Shown here in pieces: positions 1-10,834 of a DNA stretch of 64,000 nucleotides. Positions within the stretch are counted from its first letter, which is position 1, and every line of letters starts with the position of its first letter. The notes below the pieces were generated by a model, which was not told the origin of the DNA, did no database searches, and worked only from the letters and a program-made list of their open reading frames with translations. The DNA is from Bradysia coprophila (taxonomy: Eukaryota > Arthropoda > Insecta > Diptera > Sciaridae): NCBI RefSeq assembly GCF_014529535.1, contig NW_023503295.1, forward strand, positions 4,426,924 through 4,490,923, in the 5' to 3' direction. Both the position numbers and the translations under genes were made by a program.

Positions 1-1200
1 AGTTAGTATTAAGTAGGAATCTTCGCGCCACGCGAAATTTCTACTTTATTAGTGTAATTTCGGCCATAAGGAAAAAGAATTTCTTGCTGGGCGGAGGAAT
101 CTCGCAACGTCTCAGTTGCGATGCAGGCATCCTAACATTTTGTGAAAATCCAATTTTTCTGAGTAAGGATACCGGTATCCTTGATGCAAAATATGTGTAT
201 CTCAGTTGGAAATACGGTATCCTAACGTTTTCTAAAAGAAAAATCCACTCTTTCTATGTCGGGATACCGGTATCCTTGATACAAAATACGTGTATCTCAG
301 TTGGGATACGGCTATATCCTAACGTTTTGTAAAAGCGAAAATCCACACTTTCTATGTCTTTACCGGTATCCTTGATACAAATACGTGTATCTCAATTGGG
401 ATACCGGTATCCTAACGTTTTGTAAAAAGGAAAATCCAATTTTTCTGAGTAAGGATACCGGTATCCTCTGATGCAAAATATGTGTATCTCAGTTGGGATA
501 CCGGCATCCTAACGTTTTCTAAAAGAAAAATCCACACTTTCTATGTCGGGATACCGGTATCCTTAGTACAAAATACGTGTATCTCAGTTGGGTATCCGGT
601 ATCCTAAACGTTTTGTAAAAGGAAAATCCAATTTTCTGAGTAAGGATACCGGTATCCTTTGATGCAAAATATGTGTATCTCAGTTGGAATACCGGTATCT
701 AACGTTTTCTAAAAGAAAAATCCACACTTTCTATGTCTGGGATACCGGTATCCTTGATACAAAATACGTGTATCTCAGTTGGCGATACCGGTATCCTAAC
801 GTTTTGTAAAAGGAAAATCCAATTTTTCTGAGTAAGGATACCGGTATCCTTGATGCAAAATACGTGTATCTCAGTTTGGCGATACCGGTATCCTAACGTT
901 TTGTAAAAGGAAAATCCACACTTTTATATGTCGCGTATACCGTATCTTGATACAATAATACGTGTATCTCAATTGGGATACCGGTATTCCTAACGTTTTG
1001 TAAAAGGAAATCCAATTTTTCTGAGTAAGGATACCGGTATCCTTGATGCCAAAATATGTGTATCTCAGTTGGATACCGGCATCCTAACGTTTTGTAAAAG
1101 GAAAATCCACACTTTCTATATGACACGATGATACCGGTATCCTTGATACAATACGTGTATCTCAGTGTGGGATACCGGTATCCTAACGATTTTGTAACCC
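1..1200. repeat. ACCGGT-palindrome satellite, array 1 (degraded copy)
   Basis: Tandem units of roughly 95 bp, each carrying the perfect palindrome GGATACCGGTATCC twice, separated by a GATGCAAAATATGTG/GATACAAAATACGTG segment and an AACGTTTTGTAAAAGG segment. Two spacer types mix: one with TTTTTCTGAGTAAGG and one with CACACTTTCTATGTCGG. The array opens with a GTAGGAATC...GAAATT hairpin. It matches array 2 (5516-6735) unit by unit but has many single-base insertions and deletions, which is odd for such a young-looking duplicate. Translations across it are repeat artefacts. Confidence 0.93.
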
Positions 1201-1238
1201 CGAAAATCAGTGGGACGTCTGGGGTTCATACACTAGCA

Positions 1239-1634
1239 TTACAGAAACAATGCTAGAGCTAGACGTCTGTAGTAGAGTAGCAAGATCGTTTGACTTCTTG
1301 TAGAATTGCAAATCGTTACGATCTCTTTCAGACATTGCCTCTTCTTCTCGTCCGATGAATTTTTCGGATCAATGTAACGCTTGTCAAGGCGGAACAGCCT
1401 TTTCTTTGTACAAGTCAGTAACACCAACGCATGCTCTCCCTGCGTGCAGAGTTCATCTATTAAATCACTTTTTATCAACGGATCACCATTCAGCGGATCC
1501 ACTGCAGCCACAATACATGCTCGATTGTTTCTTTCTGCGAGAAATGTAAGGAAACCGTAAATGAGTGCTCCGCAGACTGAATGCTGAACCGACTCCATCC
1601 AGTGTCCCGATCTCATAAGGGTGTATGGTCTCAT
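1239..1634 (-). CDS. Unrecognised open reading frame (131 codons)
   Basis: I do not recognise this protein. The composition is ordinary rather than repetitive: a hydrophobic stretch near residues 20-33 (GALIYGFLTFLAE), then a mixed acidic/basic part with DPLNGDPLIKSDLIDEL and RLDKRYIDPKNSSDEKKR. It could be an exon of a degraded gene, part of the neighbouring retroelement, or a chance ORF. Just upstream of it (1625-1720 on the plus strand) a roughly 40-bp segment containing GAACAGGAAAAGG is duplicated in tandem, so the first codons may lie in repeat sequence. No splice signals or neighbours identify it. Low confidence that it is a gene. Confidence 0.18.
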   Translation of the reverse strand: MRPYTLMRSGHWMESVQHSVCGALIYGFLTFLAERNNRACIVAAVDPLNGDPLIKSDLIDELCTQGEHALVLLTCTKKRLFRLDKRYIDPKNSSDEKKRQCLKEIVTICNSTRSQTILLLYYRRLALALFL

Positions 1635-2038
1635 GTCCGTGTCGTTTTTTTGTAGCCGAACAGGAAAAGGTACATTTTAGAATGTCTTTTTTTGTAGCAG
1701 AACAGGAAAAGGGACATCGTAAAACGAAACTGCTACGTAGGAATGTATTCCCTAACGTCTCTATTAAGAGGCGATCCAACTTGTCACACATAGAACAAAT
1801 GAGAATTCAACATTCAACAGTCCCCATATGTCTTAAGGCAGCACATCAAATTTAGTGGTGTCTCCCAGCCGAAATAAGAAATATAAAGGTTCTCATGACC
1901 GAAAGTCAGTTATGTGTGATTCTGAAGCTGAATTTCGATCTCTTCGATCTTATTCCTGTGAAAGTTTCGCTCATAATCGTCTGATCATGAAAAACATCAT
2001 TTAGTGGCCCATAGGTCTATGTATTCATTTGCTCCTCT

Positions 2039-3352
2039 TTGCTTGTTGTAGGTCGACTTGCTAGGATGTATGCTGATATATCAGCATTGTTGCCAGGTAT
2101 CAGGAGAGTTGATGAGTCTTTTCTTGAGATATTAGGGTCTCCGATTTTTGAGTCAGGTTTAGAGAGGGTTTTTTCTTCCAAGGTTGAATCGTTGAGAATA
2201 ATGTGCGACCGTTTGAAATTAATGGATGTTCATCCGGCTTTGTGCATTTTTAGGAAGTCTTTGGGGAGCTGTAGGTTTAATTATTTGTTGCGTACTTGCA
2301 GGACTTTTTCGCTGCGCGATCGTTTGAAAAGTGTTGACGAGATTTTCCGTTCTACGCTTGAGGCGATTACGAATGTTAGGTTGTCAGATTTTGCTTGGGA
2401 TCAAGCTTCTCTTCCTTTAGTTTTTGGTGGATTGGGGATTCGGAAAGTTGAGGACTTGGCAATGCCTGCCTATCTGTCATCTGTGTATTCATCATCTGAT
2501 TTGTCGAATGAAATTTTGAGTAAATTTAATTTGCGAATAATTGATGATGACATTTCAAGCATAGTAGATACCATTCCTAACGATTTTATTCCAGATAATG
2601 ATGAAATGAGAAAGGTGCAACGAAACTGGGACCTACCGGTGATTAGGAGCAGTTTTAGCGAGATGTTAGATTCTAGTGAACCTGTTACTCGTGCTAGACT
2701 ACTTGCGTCATCTACCAAAGAATCTCAAAGTGGCTGCAGGTTGTCCCATCGAGTCAACTAGGTTTACTATTAGATAACAATGCAGCGAGAATTGCTGTTG
2801 GTCTTCGTTTAGGATCCCAGTTGTGTGAAGAGTACAAGTGTAATTGTGGTAATGTGGTTAAGAAGGACGGTTTGCATGGTTTATCGTGCAAATTAAAGAT
2901 GGGGATTATTGCTAAACACTCTGCAGGATTTCCCAATATTTTGCAACCACCTGGTATTTCTAGAGACGACGGTAAAAGACCTGATGGTATGACAGTAGTT
3001 CCGTGGAGTCATGGAAAATCACTTTTATGGGATGTAACAATACGTGATACTTTGGCTCCTTCATACATCAGTGAATCCTCTAAGAAAGCAGGGTCTATTG
3101 CAGATAAAGCGGAGAGATTTAAGCATAATCATTATATACGTCCCCCTTGCCTTTGAATCATTAGGTTGCATGGGTCCAGAAACAAAGAAATTTATTGACA
3201 AGTTGGGATCGTTGATGAAGAGAGCATCAGGGGAGCCACGTTCCAAAGATTATCTGTTGCAGAAAATTTCTATTGCTATACAAAGAGGCAATGCGGCATG
3301 TATTCTTGGAACTTTAGGAAGTAATAGAGCGGATGATTTTTATTTATTGTAA
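2039..3352 (+). pseudogene. Retroelement relic: post-RT region with zinc motif and PD-(D/E)XK-like endonuclease
   Basis: Three overlapping reading frames give one continuous protein of about 435 residues broken by two frameshifts (near 2720 and near 3140). The first part has the reverse-transcriptase C-terminal segment AWDQASLPLVFGGLGIRKVE, a type seen in retroelement proteins of many invertebrates. The second part begins after the first shift and has a C-x-C-x9-H-x4-C motif (Cys codons at 2839, 2845 and 2887; His at 2875), then KRPDG (Asp codon 2983) and WDV (Asp codon 3031), spaced like the restriction-like endonuclease of R2/NeSL-type non-LTR elements. The third part ends in SIAIQRGNAACILGTLG and a stop at 3352. 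The catalytic RT core is absent and there is no start codon, so this is a 5'-truncated dead copy. The endonuclease assignment is inferred from motif order. Confidence 0.7.
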
Positions 3353-3691
3353 TATTTGTTGATTGAAAAGATCGTTTTTTTTACTGACTGCGCCGTATGC
3401 GAGCAGTCTTTTTTTCGCTTTGAATAAATAAATAGATTTTTAAAATGATTTGTTGGCGAATGTCATTTCTCTCTCTGAATTCAAAAACTCGCGCCTTTCG
3501 AAAGTTCGAACGTGATGGCCTGTGCGGCGATGTTGTGATGTGATTCATATCACTGATATCACTTCAAAAACACAAACAGCTGTTTGATTGACATTGAATG
3601 AATTTTCATTTGACGATTTCTTTAAAATTCAATCCACCCAATCCCATTAGCTTGTAGTGAAAAAGAAAATTTGAACAAAACAAAATCGAAA
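3353..3691 (+). other. Intergenic, lsn upstream region
   Basis: The relic is followed by an AT-rich stretch with AATAAATAAATAG (about 3423). From 3480 the sequence becomes more mixed, with alternating TGTGATGTGATTCATATCACTGATATCAC-type short inverted repeats. This must hold the lsn promoter and 5' UTR, but I see no clear TATA box. Confidence 0.4.
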
Positions 3692-4581
3692 ATGAGACGA
3701 CGAGCCGGTGTTGGTGCCATTCACAAACAGAAACTGGAAGCCGAAAAATACAAGGACAAAGGAATCGAGATCCAAGATTCACAGTTCGAACAAATGGCCA
3801 AGAATATGGACGTGTTCCGAGAGAATCTCGAAGAATTTGCGGCCAAGCACAAAAACGAAATCAAGAAAAATGCACAATTCCGTCGCCAATTCCAGGAAAT
3901 GTGTGCCGCAATCGGTGTCGATCCACTGGCATCCGGTAAAGGTTTCTGGAGCGTACTAGGAATGGGTGACTTCTATTACGAACTTGGTGTGCAAGTGGTT
4001 GAGGTGTGTCTGGCAGCGAATCATAGTACGGGTGGACTAATGGAATTGGACGAATTGCGAAATAGATTGGTTCGAGCGAGAGGACAGAATGCCAAGCATC
4101 AAGAAATAACCAACGACGATATTTTAATGGCAACGAAGAAGTTGAAGATATTTGGAAATGGGTAAAGAAACGAGACTGTTGCCGCAATGCCGTACCGAAT
4201 TTATTGAGCGACAACTGTTACGTTTTCCATTCTAGATTTGTGGTTTACTCAATCGGACGTGATCGGTTTATGGTTCAGTCAATACCCGGTGAGCTAAGTT
4301 TACAAGAAACTCAAGTTCTGACGGTGGCTGCTAAACAACCAGAAGGCTGTGTGACAGAGGAATTGTTGCAGAAAGAACTGAAGTAAGAACCAACGGTTTT
4401 GCTGTATTATAAAATCGACTCTTCATTCGTTTGATGCATTTTTAGCTGGAACAGTTTCCGTTCGAATCAGGCAATCGAAAAGGTAGTGAGTGATGGTCTG
4501 GCATGGGTTGATGAACAGGGAGCAACAAAAACTTACTGGTTTCCAAGTTTATTTCCCGGACGGTCGATACAGCAACAGTGA
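3692..4581 (+). CDS. lsn: ESCRT-II subunit SNF8 / Vps22 (larsen), complete 3-exon gene
   Basis: SNF8/Vps22 is a core subunit of ESCRT-II on the endosomal membrane, which helps sort ubiquitinated receptors into multivesicular bodies. CDS is join(3692..4161, 4236..4382, 4446..4581): 753 nt, 250 aa, against about 258 in human. Introns are 74 and 63 bp with GT-AG ends (GTAAAG...TCTAG; GTAAGA...TTTAG). The start MRRRAGVGAIHKQKL matches the conserved N-terminus; a TTG at 3671 in frame upstream is not a credible start. Family hallmarks are IGVDPLASGKGFW, GDFYYELGVQVVEVCLA, FMVQSIPGELS and the C-terminal YWFPSLFPGRS. The N-terminal helical hairpin is followed by two winged-helix domains. It is convergent with a minus-strand exon whose stop is about 70 bp past the lsn stop, so the 3' UTRs probably overlap. 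No lesion is visible and the gene looks functional. Confidence 0.97.
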
Positions 4582-4650
4582 AATTCAAAGAATTTATTTT
4601 ATTTTTAATGGTTTAAGTAAACACTTTTTTATAGAAAACGAACAAAGAAA

Positions 4651-4786
4651 TTATTCGTTTGACATCACATTCAGCAGTTGAGACTTCAGTTTTTGGTTGG
4701 ATGACTCTAAGTGAAGAATTTGTTCGTGTAGTCGTTTCATTTCACCTTGAAATTTTTCGTTTAACTCCATGATGGTCGTTTTCCAC
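4651..4786 (-). CDS. Candidate terminal exon of an unidentified coiled-coil protein
   Basis: On the minus strand a good 3' splice site (ACGTTACAG) precedes 44 codons and a stop. The peptide starts WKTTIMELNEKFQGEMKRL and continues with regular heptads (L, I, L, L spacing) to end in MSNE, which is typical of a coiled coil. Overlapping AATAAA signals (complement of 4593-4598 and 4598-4603) follow about 50 bp after the stop, as expected of a last exon. I find no upstream exon between 4787 and the satellite at 5516, so either the rest lies beyond the repeats or the gene is broken. I cannot name the family. An alternative is chance. Confidence 0.4.
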
Positions 4787-5515
4787 CTGTAACGTGAAGT
4801 TGTTTCAAGACCGACACACTGACAGCCTGTATGCATATATCAGTCTGAGCCCATATCTTTACACTACCTGAGACAATGATCTCTGTAACACCGAAGCTAA
4901 CTATTAACTAAGTCAAATAGAGAGCCAAAATAGCGTCGAGTTTCACCAATTCTTCCTATGAACAGAATTGCTGAGCGCTTTAACGTTGCGTCTCGAAAAT
5001 CGTAACGAACCAGAAATTCTTCGCAAGACTAAGTTCCTGAAGAATTGAAAGAATTGAATTGAATTGAATTGGCAGAAAAAAGTGACTCTATGAGCTTCAT
5101 CGTATAGACAGTTTAGGACTGGCCCTATGGGCGTTCGGGCGATTCCCGAAAGGCCTTTTGATTTTTGAATGGATAAATGACAACGAAGGGCTTTTTGAAA
5201 AATTTCTCCATACAACGCCCGAAGGGCTTTTTTTAGCCAGTCCGGCACTGCGTATAGACTTCATTTTAGTGTCCAGGTGCTGCATGAGTTTCAAGTTTTT
5301 TTTTTTATTGAAAACCTGTGTGATAAGTCAAGTTTAATTTTTCCGGACACAGAGAATCGTTTCGATCTAAATTTTAAATTGAACTTTACATACCACGCAG
5401 ATACTTGATTTGCCCCGCACTGCGCATCAAAAACCAAAGGCGCAGAACATATGTTCACGTCTTAAGGTAGTGTAACAATATAATGGTAATTTAGGATGCG
5501 TCGTTGATTTTCAAC
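4787..5515. other. Intergenic, no gene seen
   Basis: Non-coding by appearance. It contains a short GAATT-rich microsatellite (about 5040-5070) and a segment with GGGCGTTCGGGCGATTCCCG and GCCCGAAGGGC-type short inverted repeats (5125-5240) that looks like a decayed mobile element. Both minus-strand ORFs here derive from that segment. Confidence 0.5.
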
Positions 5516-6735
5516 TTAAAGTAGGAATCTCGCGCCACGCGAAATTCCTACTTTATTAGTGTAATTTCGCGCCCATAAGGAATTTCTTGCTGGTAGGAAT
5601 CTCGCAACGTCTCAGTTGCGATGCAGGCATCCTAACATTTTGTAAAAGGAAAATCCAATTTTTCTGAGTAAGGATACCGGTATCCTTGATGCAAAATATG
5701 TGTATCTCAGTTGGAATACCGGTATCCTAACGTTTTCTAAAAGAAAAATCCACTCTTTCTATGTCGGGATACCGGTATCCTTGATACAAAATACGTGTAT
5801 CTCAGTTGGGATACCGGTATCCTAACGTTTTGTAAAAGGAAAATCCACACTTTCTATGTCGGTATACCGGTATCCTTGATACAAAATACGTGTATCTCAA
5901 TTGGGATACCGGTATCCTAACGTTTTGTAAAAGGAAAATCCAATTTTTCTGAGTAAGGATACCGGTATCCTTGATGCAAAATATGTGTATCTCAGTTGGG
6001 ATACCGGCATCCTAACGTTTTCTAAAAGAAAAATCCACACTTTCTATGTCGGGATACCGGTATCCTTGATACAAAATACGTGTATCTCAGTTGGGATACC
6101 GGTATCCTAACGTTTTGTAAAAGGAAAATCCAATTTTTCTGAGTAAGGATACCGGTATCCTTGATGCAAAATATGTGTATCTCAGTTGGAATACCGGTAT
6201 CCTAACGTTTTCTAAAAGAAAAATCCACACTTTCTATGTCGGGATACCGGTATCCTTGATACAAAATACGTGTATCTCAGTTGGGATACCGGTATCCTAA
6301 CGTTTTGTAAAAGGAAAATCCAATTTTTCTGAGTAAGGATACCGGTATCCTTGATGCAAAATACGTGTATCTCAGTTGGGATACCGGTATCCTAACGTTT
6401 TGTAAAAGGAAAATCCACACTTTATATGTCGGTATACCGGTATCCTTGATACAAAATACGTGTATCTCAATTGGGATACCGGTATCCTAACGTTTTGTAA
6501 AAGGAAAATCCAATTTTTCTGAGTAAGGATACCGGTATCCTTGATGCAAAATATGTGTATCTCAGTTGGGATACCGGCATCCTAACGTTTTGTAAAAGGA
6601 AAATCCACACTTTCTATGACGGGATACCGGTATCCTTGATACAAAATACGTGTATCTCAGTTGGGATACCGGTATCCTAACGTTTTGTAAAAGGAAAATC
6701 CACACTTTCTAAGGATACCGGTATCCCTGATACAA
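5516..6735. repeat. ACCGGT-palindrome satellite, array 2 (clean copy)
   Basis: Same family and same order of unit variants as array 1. It is much more regular: nearly every GGATACCGGTATCC is intact. It begins with the hairpin GTAGGAATCTCGCG...ATTCCTAC and the segment TAGTGTAATTTCGCGCCC. A related, inverted GGGCGCGAAATTCC segment lies just past the array at about 6867-6915, so the array may be the body of an inverted-repeat element. Each unit also has AACGTTTTGTAAAAGG, loosely similar to the CAGTTTGTAAAAGGG of the satellite at 33.8 kb. Confidence 0.95.
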
Positions 6736-8272
6736 AGCTCTAGGATGTTAGAATAAAATTCGCATCTCCAAAATTTATGTGCCTGATACTCAATTGAATC
6801 TACCGCCAATTTATCGCCAGGTACTCGTAAAAATTCTCTAAATCAAGTTAGCCATTGAAAAATGTATGGGCGCGAAATTCCACTATAATATGTGTAATCT
6901 CGCGGCGCGAAATTACTCGTTACCGCTAATCCAACCATCACTCAAGGAGTCACACTCTATGTGTGCGTTCTCGTTGTGGCACAAATACTCGTATTAGAAA
7001 AAGAAAACAAAATTCGACTCGAGAATAGTGATTGTAAACGCGTCGTAAGAAGTATCAGTTTGTTGTGTATGTGAGTGGTGAATAGATAGGTAAAATTATA
7101 CTCTCTGCGATTAGATTTCAACTTTCATTTCAGAAAATGTTTGAATTTGTATAGATCGGCCGAATCTAAATCAAATTTATTTTGTAATCAGTGTTGTTGT
7201 GTTATTATTATTTTACATATTGGATAATCCGTACTTCCGAAAGGTGCATTAAGGTAATGGAATTCAATTTATGAACGGTTGTGTGTTTGGTTATACAAAT
7301 AATACAAAATGCGGTATTTTCGTGTAACATGAAGTGTAATATTTATTATGCTCGGTGCGTTTTATGTTAAACTTTTTATTAGTTTCCGCACCGTAGTAGA
7401 ATATGGTTAACTGAAGTGAAAATAAAATCCCGAATTTCGTATGAAGTTTACGTTCTGTTGTCCATTTATTTAGTGCGAACAGTTGAAACATTCGTATAAA
7501 TTATGTATTGACTATTGATTGGACGGTACATAATATGGAATACACATAAACGAGATAGAAAGGATACAAGGATACGAAAAAAAGGAGTCTACTTATCATA
7601 CAAATGGATCATTTTGGGAAAATATTTTTGATTCAATATACCATATGTTCGAAAGCATTGAGTATAAATCACATTCTTTTCGGATAAATAATGGAACTTT
7701 AAACGGAACTACATGTACGATAAGGACATAAATATTAATGATATGCCCAATTGCTGTATGCAGCTGCATACCAAGTTGCTTACACATTTGTCCAGAAAAT
7801 AAAATTTTTCTTCTTCTTCTGATAAGGAACATATTACATACATCGCTAAGATTTTGTTTACGTTCACTTTTAAAGGTGTTGTTATCTCTTTAAAATAAAA
7901 GTCAAGTATTATTTGCGTGCGTAAAACTATTGATTATTTGCTGGAAAAAAATTTCATAACTTCAGCTGTTTTGTAATACGGAAAAGCACATGGTTCGGTT
8001 TTATTCAATTAAATTAAAATATCTTTTGGCACGTGGTTAGCATACGGTAGTGTTCAAGAAGTTATTTGACGAATTTTCAATAGTCTAATTTTAAATTATT
8101 TTTTTTTCCACAACTACACACCAACAAATTGTTGGACGAGAGTGGTACACATCGAGAATTTTGTTGGTAGAAAAGTTTAACAAACTCTCAGTATATTAGT
8201 TCTTATGATGACGACCGGAATGTTGTTAGTTCTCTCTGTCGGCTTTAAATAAATACCCCAATTCTATTTTGC
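6736..8272. other. Long non-coding stretch
   Basis: Past the satellite remnant (to about 6915) I see no protein-coding exon, RNA gene or clear repeat. At about 7050-7090 a mixed-composition segment ends in a possible splice donor (GATAG/GTAAAA), so an untranslated exon is possible but unsupported. The rest is AT-rich and the minus-strand ORFs (7291-7491, 7596-7832) resemble nothing known. Confidence 0.4.
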
Positions 8273-10834
8273 TTTTTAGCCCCGTACGAAGTACTGGGGG
8301 CTTATAAGATTAATATGCCGTTTGTAACACGTCGAATTGGAAGCAGACAGTAAGGGCAAAGCATTTGGTTATGTTCATAGATGACGAATCCGCAATAAAA
8401 AAAATGTCCGTCCATCCGTCCGTCCGTGATCCCTCTAGCTTGAGTAAATCACAACCTTTTTTCAAAATTCTTTTTTTCCCCGATTGGTATCGACAAAAGT
8501 AAGGTCAAGTTCGAAAATGGGCATGGCAGGGTCGGCCCCTCCAGAGCTAGGGCCCTATAGGTGTTTTTCAGTCTTTCGACGATATCTACCGAAATACGCA
8601 CGCAATAGCTGCTTGTGATATATCAAATGAAAGGTATTGACGAGTAGAACAAAGTTGCTGAACATTGTTTTTGGGTAAGATGCAACGTGGGCTTGTTGGG
8701 AGGGCTCAAAGGTCGTTACTCGGCCCTAAGTGTTTTTTGCACATAAATCGAGTAAATCTCATCCGATTTTGCTAGTTTTTGTTTCATTTGAGAGATAATT
8801 GAATACCGAATAGAATGACGGCAAAAAAAGTTTCAAATTTGGGCCCTTTGACTAAGGCCGGTACTCGGCCCTAAGTATTTTTTGCACATAAATCGAATAA
8901 ATCTCATCCGATTTTGCTAGTTTTTGTTTCATTTGAGAGATAATTGAATGCTGAATAGAATTATGGCAAAAAAAGTTTCACATTTGGGCCCTTGCACTAA
9001 GGCCGCTACTCGGCCCTAAGTGCTTTTTGCACATAAATCGAGTAAATCTCATCCGATTTTGCTAGTTTTTGTTTCATTTGAGAGATAATTGAATGCTGAA
9101 TAGAATTATGGCAAAAAAAGTTTCACATTTGGGCCCTTGCACTAAGGCCGCTACTCGGCCCTAAGTACTTTTTGCACATAAATCGAGTAAATCTCATCCG
9201 ATTTTGCTAGTTTTTGTTTCATTTCTGAGATAATTGAATGCCGAATAGAATGATGGCAAAAAATTTTCAAATTTGGGCCCTCGCACTAAGGCCGCTACTC
9301 GGCCCTAAGTGTTTTTTGCACATAAATCGAGTAAATCTCATCCGATTTTGCTAGTTTTTGTTTCATTTGAGAGATAATTGAATGCCGAATAGAATGATGG
9401 CAAAAAAATTTCAAATTTGGGCCCTTGCACTAAGGCCGCTACTCGGCCCTAAGTGTTTTTTGCACATAAATCGAGTAAATCTCATCCGATTTTGCTAGTT
9501 TTTGTTTCATTTCTGAGATAATTGAATGCCGAATAGAATGATGGCAAAAAAATTTTCAAATTTGGGCCCTTGCACTAAGGCCGCTACTCGGCCCTAAGTG
9601 TTTTTTGCACATAAATCGAGTAAATCTCATCCGATTTTGCTAGTTTTTGTTTCATTTCTGAGATAATTGAATGCCGAATAGAATGATGGCAAAAAATTTT
9701 CAAATTTGGGCCCTTGCACTAAGGCCGCTACTCGGCCCTAAGTGCTTTTTGCACATAAATCGAGTAAATCTCATCCGATTTGCTAGTTTTTGTTTCATTT
9801 CTGAGATAATTGAATGCCGAATAGAATGATGGCAAAAAAATTTCAAATTTGGGCCCTTGCACTAAGGCCGCTACTCGGCCCTAAGTGTTTTTTGCACATA
9901 AATCGAGTAAATCTCATCCGATTTTGCTAGTTTTTGTTTCATTTGAGAGATAATTGAATGCCGAATAGAATGATGGCAAAAAAAATTTCAAATTTGGGCC
10001 CTTGCACTAAGGCCGCTACTCGGCCCTAAGTGCTTTTTGCACATCAATCGAGTAAATCTCATCCGATTTTGCTAGTTTTTGTTTCATTTCTGAGATAATT
10101 GAATGCCGAATAGAATGATGGCAAAAAAATTTCAAATTTGGGCCCTTGCACTAAGGCCGCTACTCGGCCCTAAGTGTTTTTTGCACATAAATCGAGTAAA
10201 TCTCATCCGATTTTGCTAGTTTTTGTTTCATTTGAGAGATAATTGAATGCCGAATAGAATGATGGCAAAAAAAATTTCAAATTTGGGCCCTTGCACTAAG
10301 GCCGCTACTCGGCCCTAAGTGCTTTTTGCACATCAATCGAGTAAATCTCATCCGATTTTGCTAGTTTTTGTTTCATTTGAGAGATAATTGAATGCCGAAT
10401 AGAATGATGGCAAAAAAAGTTTCAAATTTGGGCCCTTGCACTAAGGCCGCTACTCGGCCCTAAGTGCTTTTTGCACATAAATCGAATAAATCTCAACCGA
10501 TTTTGCTAGTTTTTGTTTCATTTGAGAGGTAATTGAATACCCAATGGAAAGTTGGCAAAAAATTCTAAAATAATGTCGTAAATTGTTGGTTTTATTTGAA
10601 AGGTACTTCGTACGGGCTTTCGTAATTGCGCTATGCGCAATTTTAAAAATGAACACTTTCAGTAAATTTGACAATGCCCAACTTGACTTGCATTTTGGTA
10701 ACAGACGCATTAGAGGGTTGTAGACGTATTAGGGTTCCGGGCTTATTAGGGCTACGGACGTATTATGGTTGCGGACGAAATAGGATTACGGGTTGTACGG
10801 GGCTAAGTCGCAGCAAACGCTCCGACTGTTCTGA
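8273..10834 (-). mobile_element. Helentron-like (DINE/HINE-like) non-autonomous element, copy A, 13 internal repeats
   Basis: One end reads TTTTTAGCCCCGTACGAAGTAC with a short hairpin back to GGGGCTTATA. The other end carries the inverted match GTACGGGGCTAAG followed by a small stem-loop (AGTCG...CGACT) and GTTCTGA. Between lie a CCGTCCGTCCGT microsatellite (8410-8430) and about 13 direct repeats of 140-148 bp, each with GCACATAAATCGAGTAAATC, GCTAGTTTTTGTTTCATT and GGGCCCTTGCACTAAGGCC. The GCGCTATGCGCAATT hairpin (about 10630) follows. Subterminal inverted repeats, an internal tandem array, a microsatellite and a terminal stem-loop resemble DINE-1/Helentron-derived elements of Diptera. That class is my inference; there is no transposase and no clear TSD. 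Confidence 0.75.

Noticed and set aside
84..1126. Short ORFs in the ACCGGT satellite
   Set aside because: They are translations of the palindromic unit and are disrupted differently in array 2.
3671..3691. Extended start of lsn at a TTG codon
   Set aside because: Family N-termini begin at the MRRR methionine (3692); a TTG start is not expected in an animal nuclear gene.
10725..10800. Telomere-like TTAGGG words (GTATTAGGGTT, TTATTAGGGCT)
   Set aside because: These belong to a 12-bp degenerate repeat at the end of the Helentron-like element; there is no tandem TTAGGG or TTAGG array.
8273..10834. Canonical Helitron with 5' TC and 3' CTRR ends
   Set aside because: TCAGAAC fits the start, but the other end (GGGGCTAAAAA) has CTAA inside the stem side and is not followed by T in a consistent way; the Helentron-derived layout fits better but is unproven.
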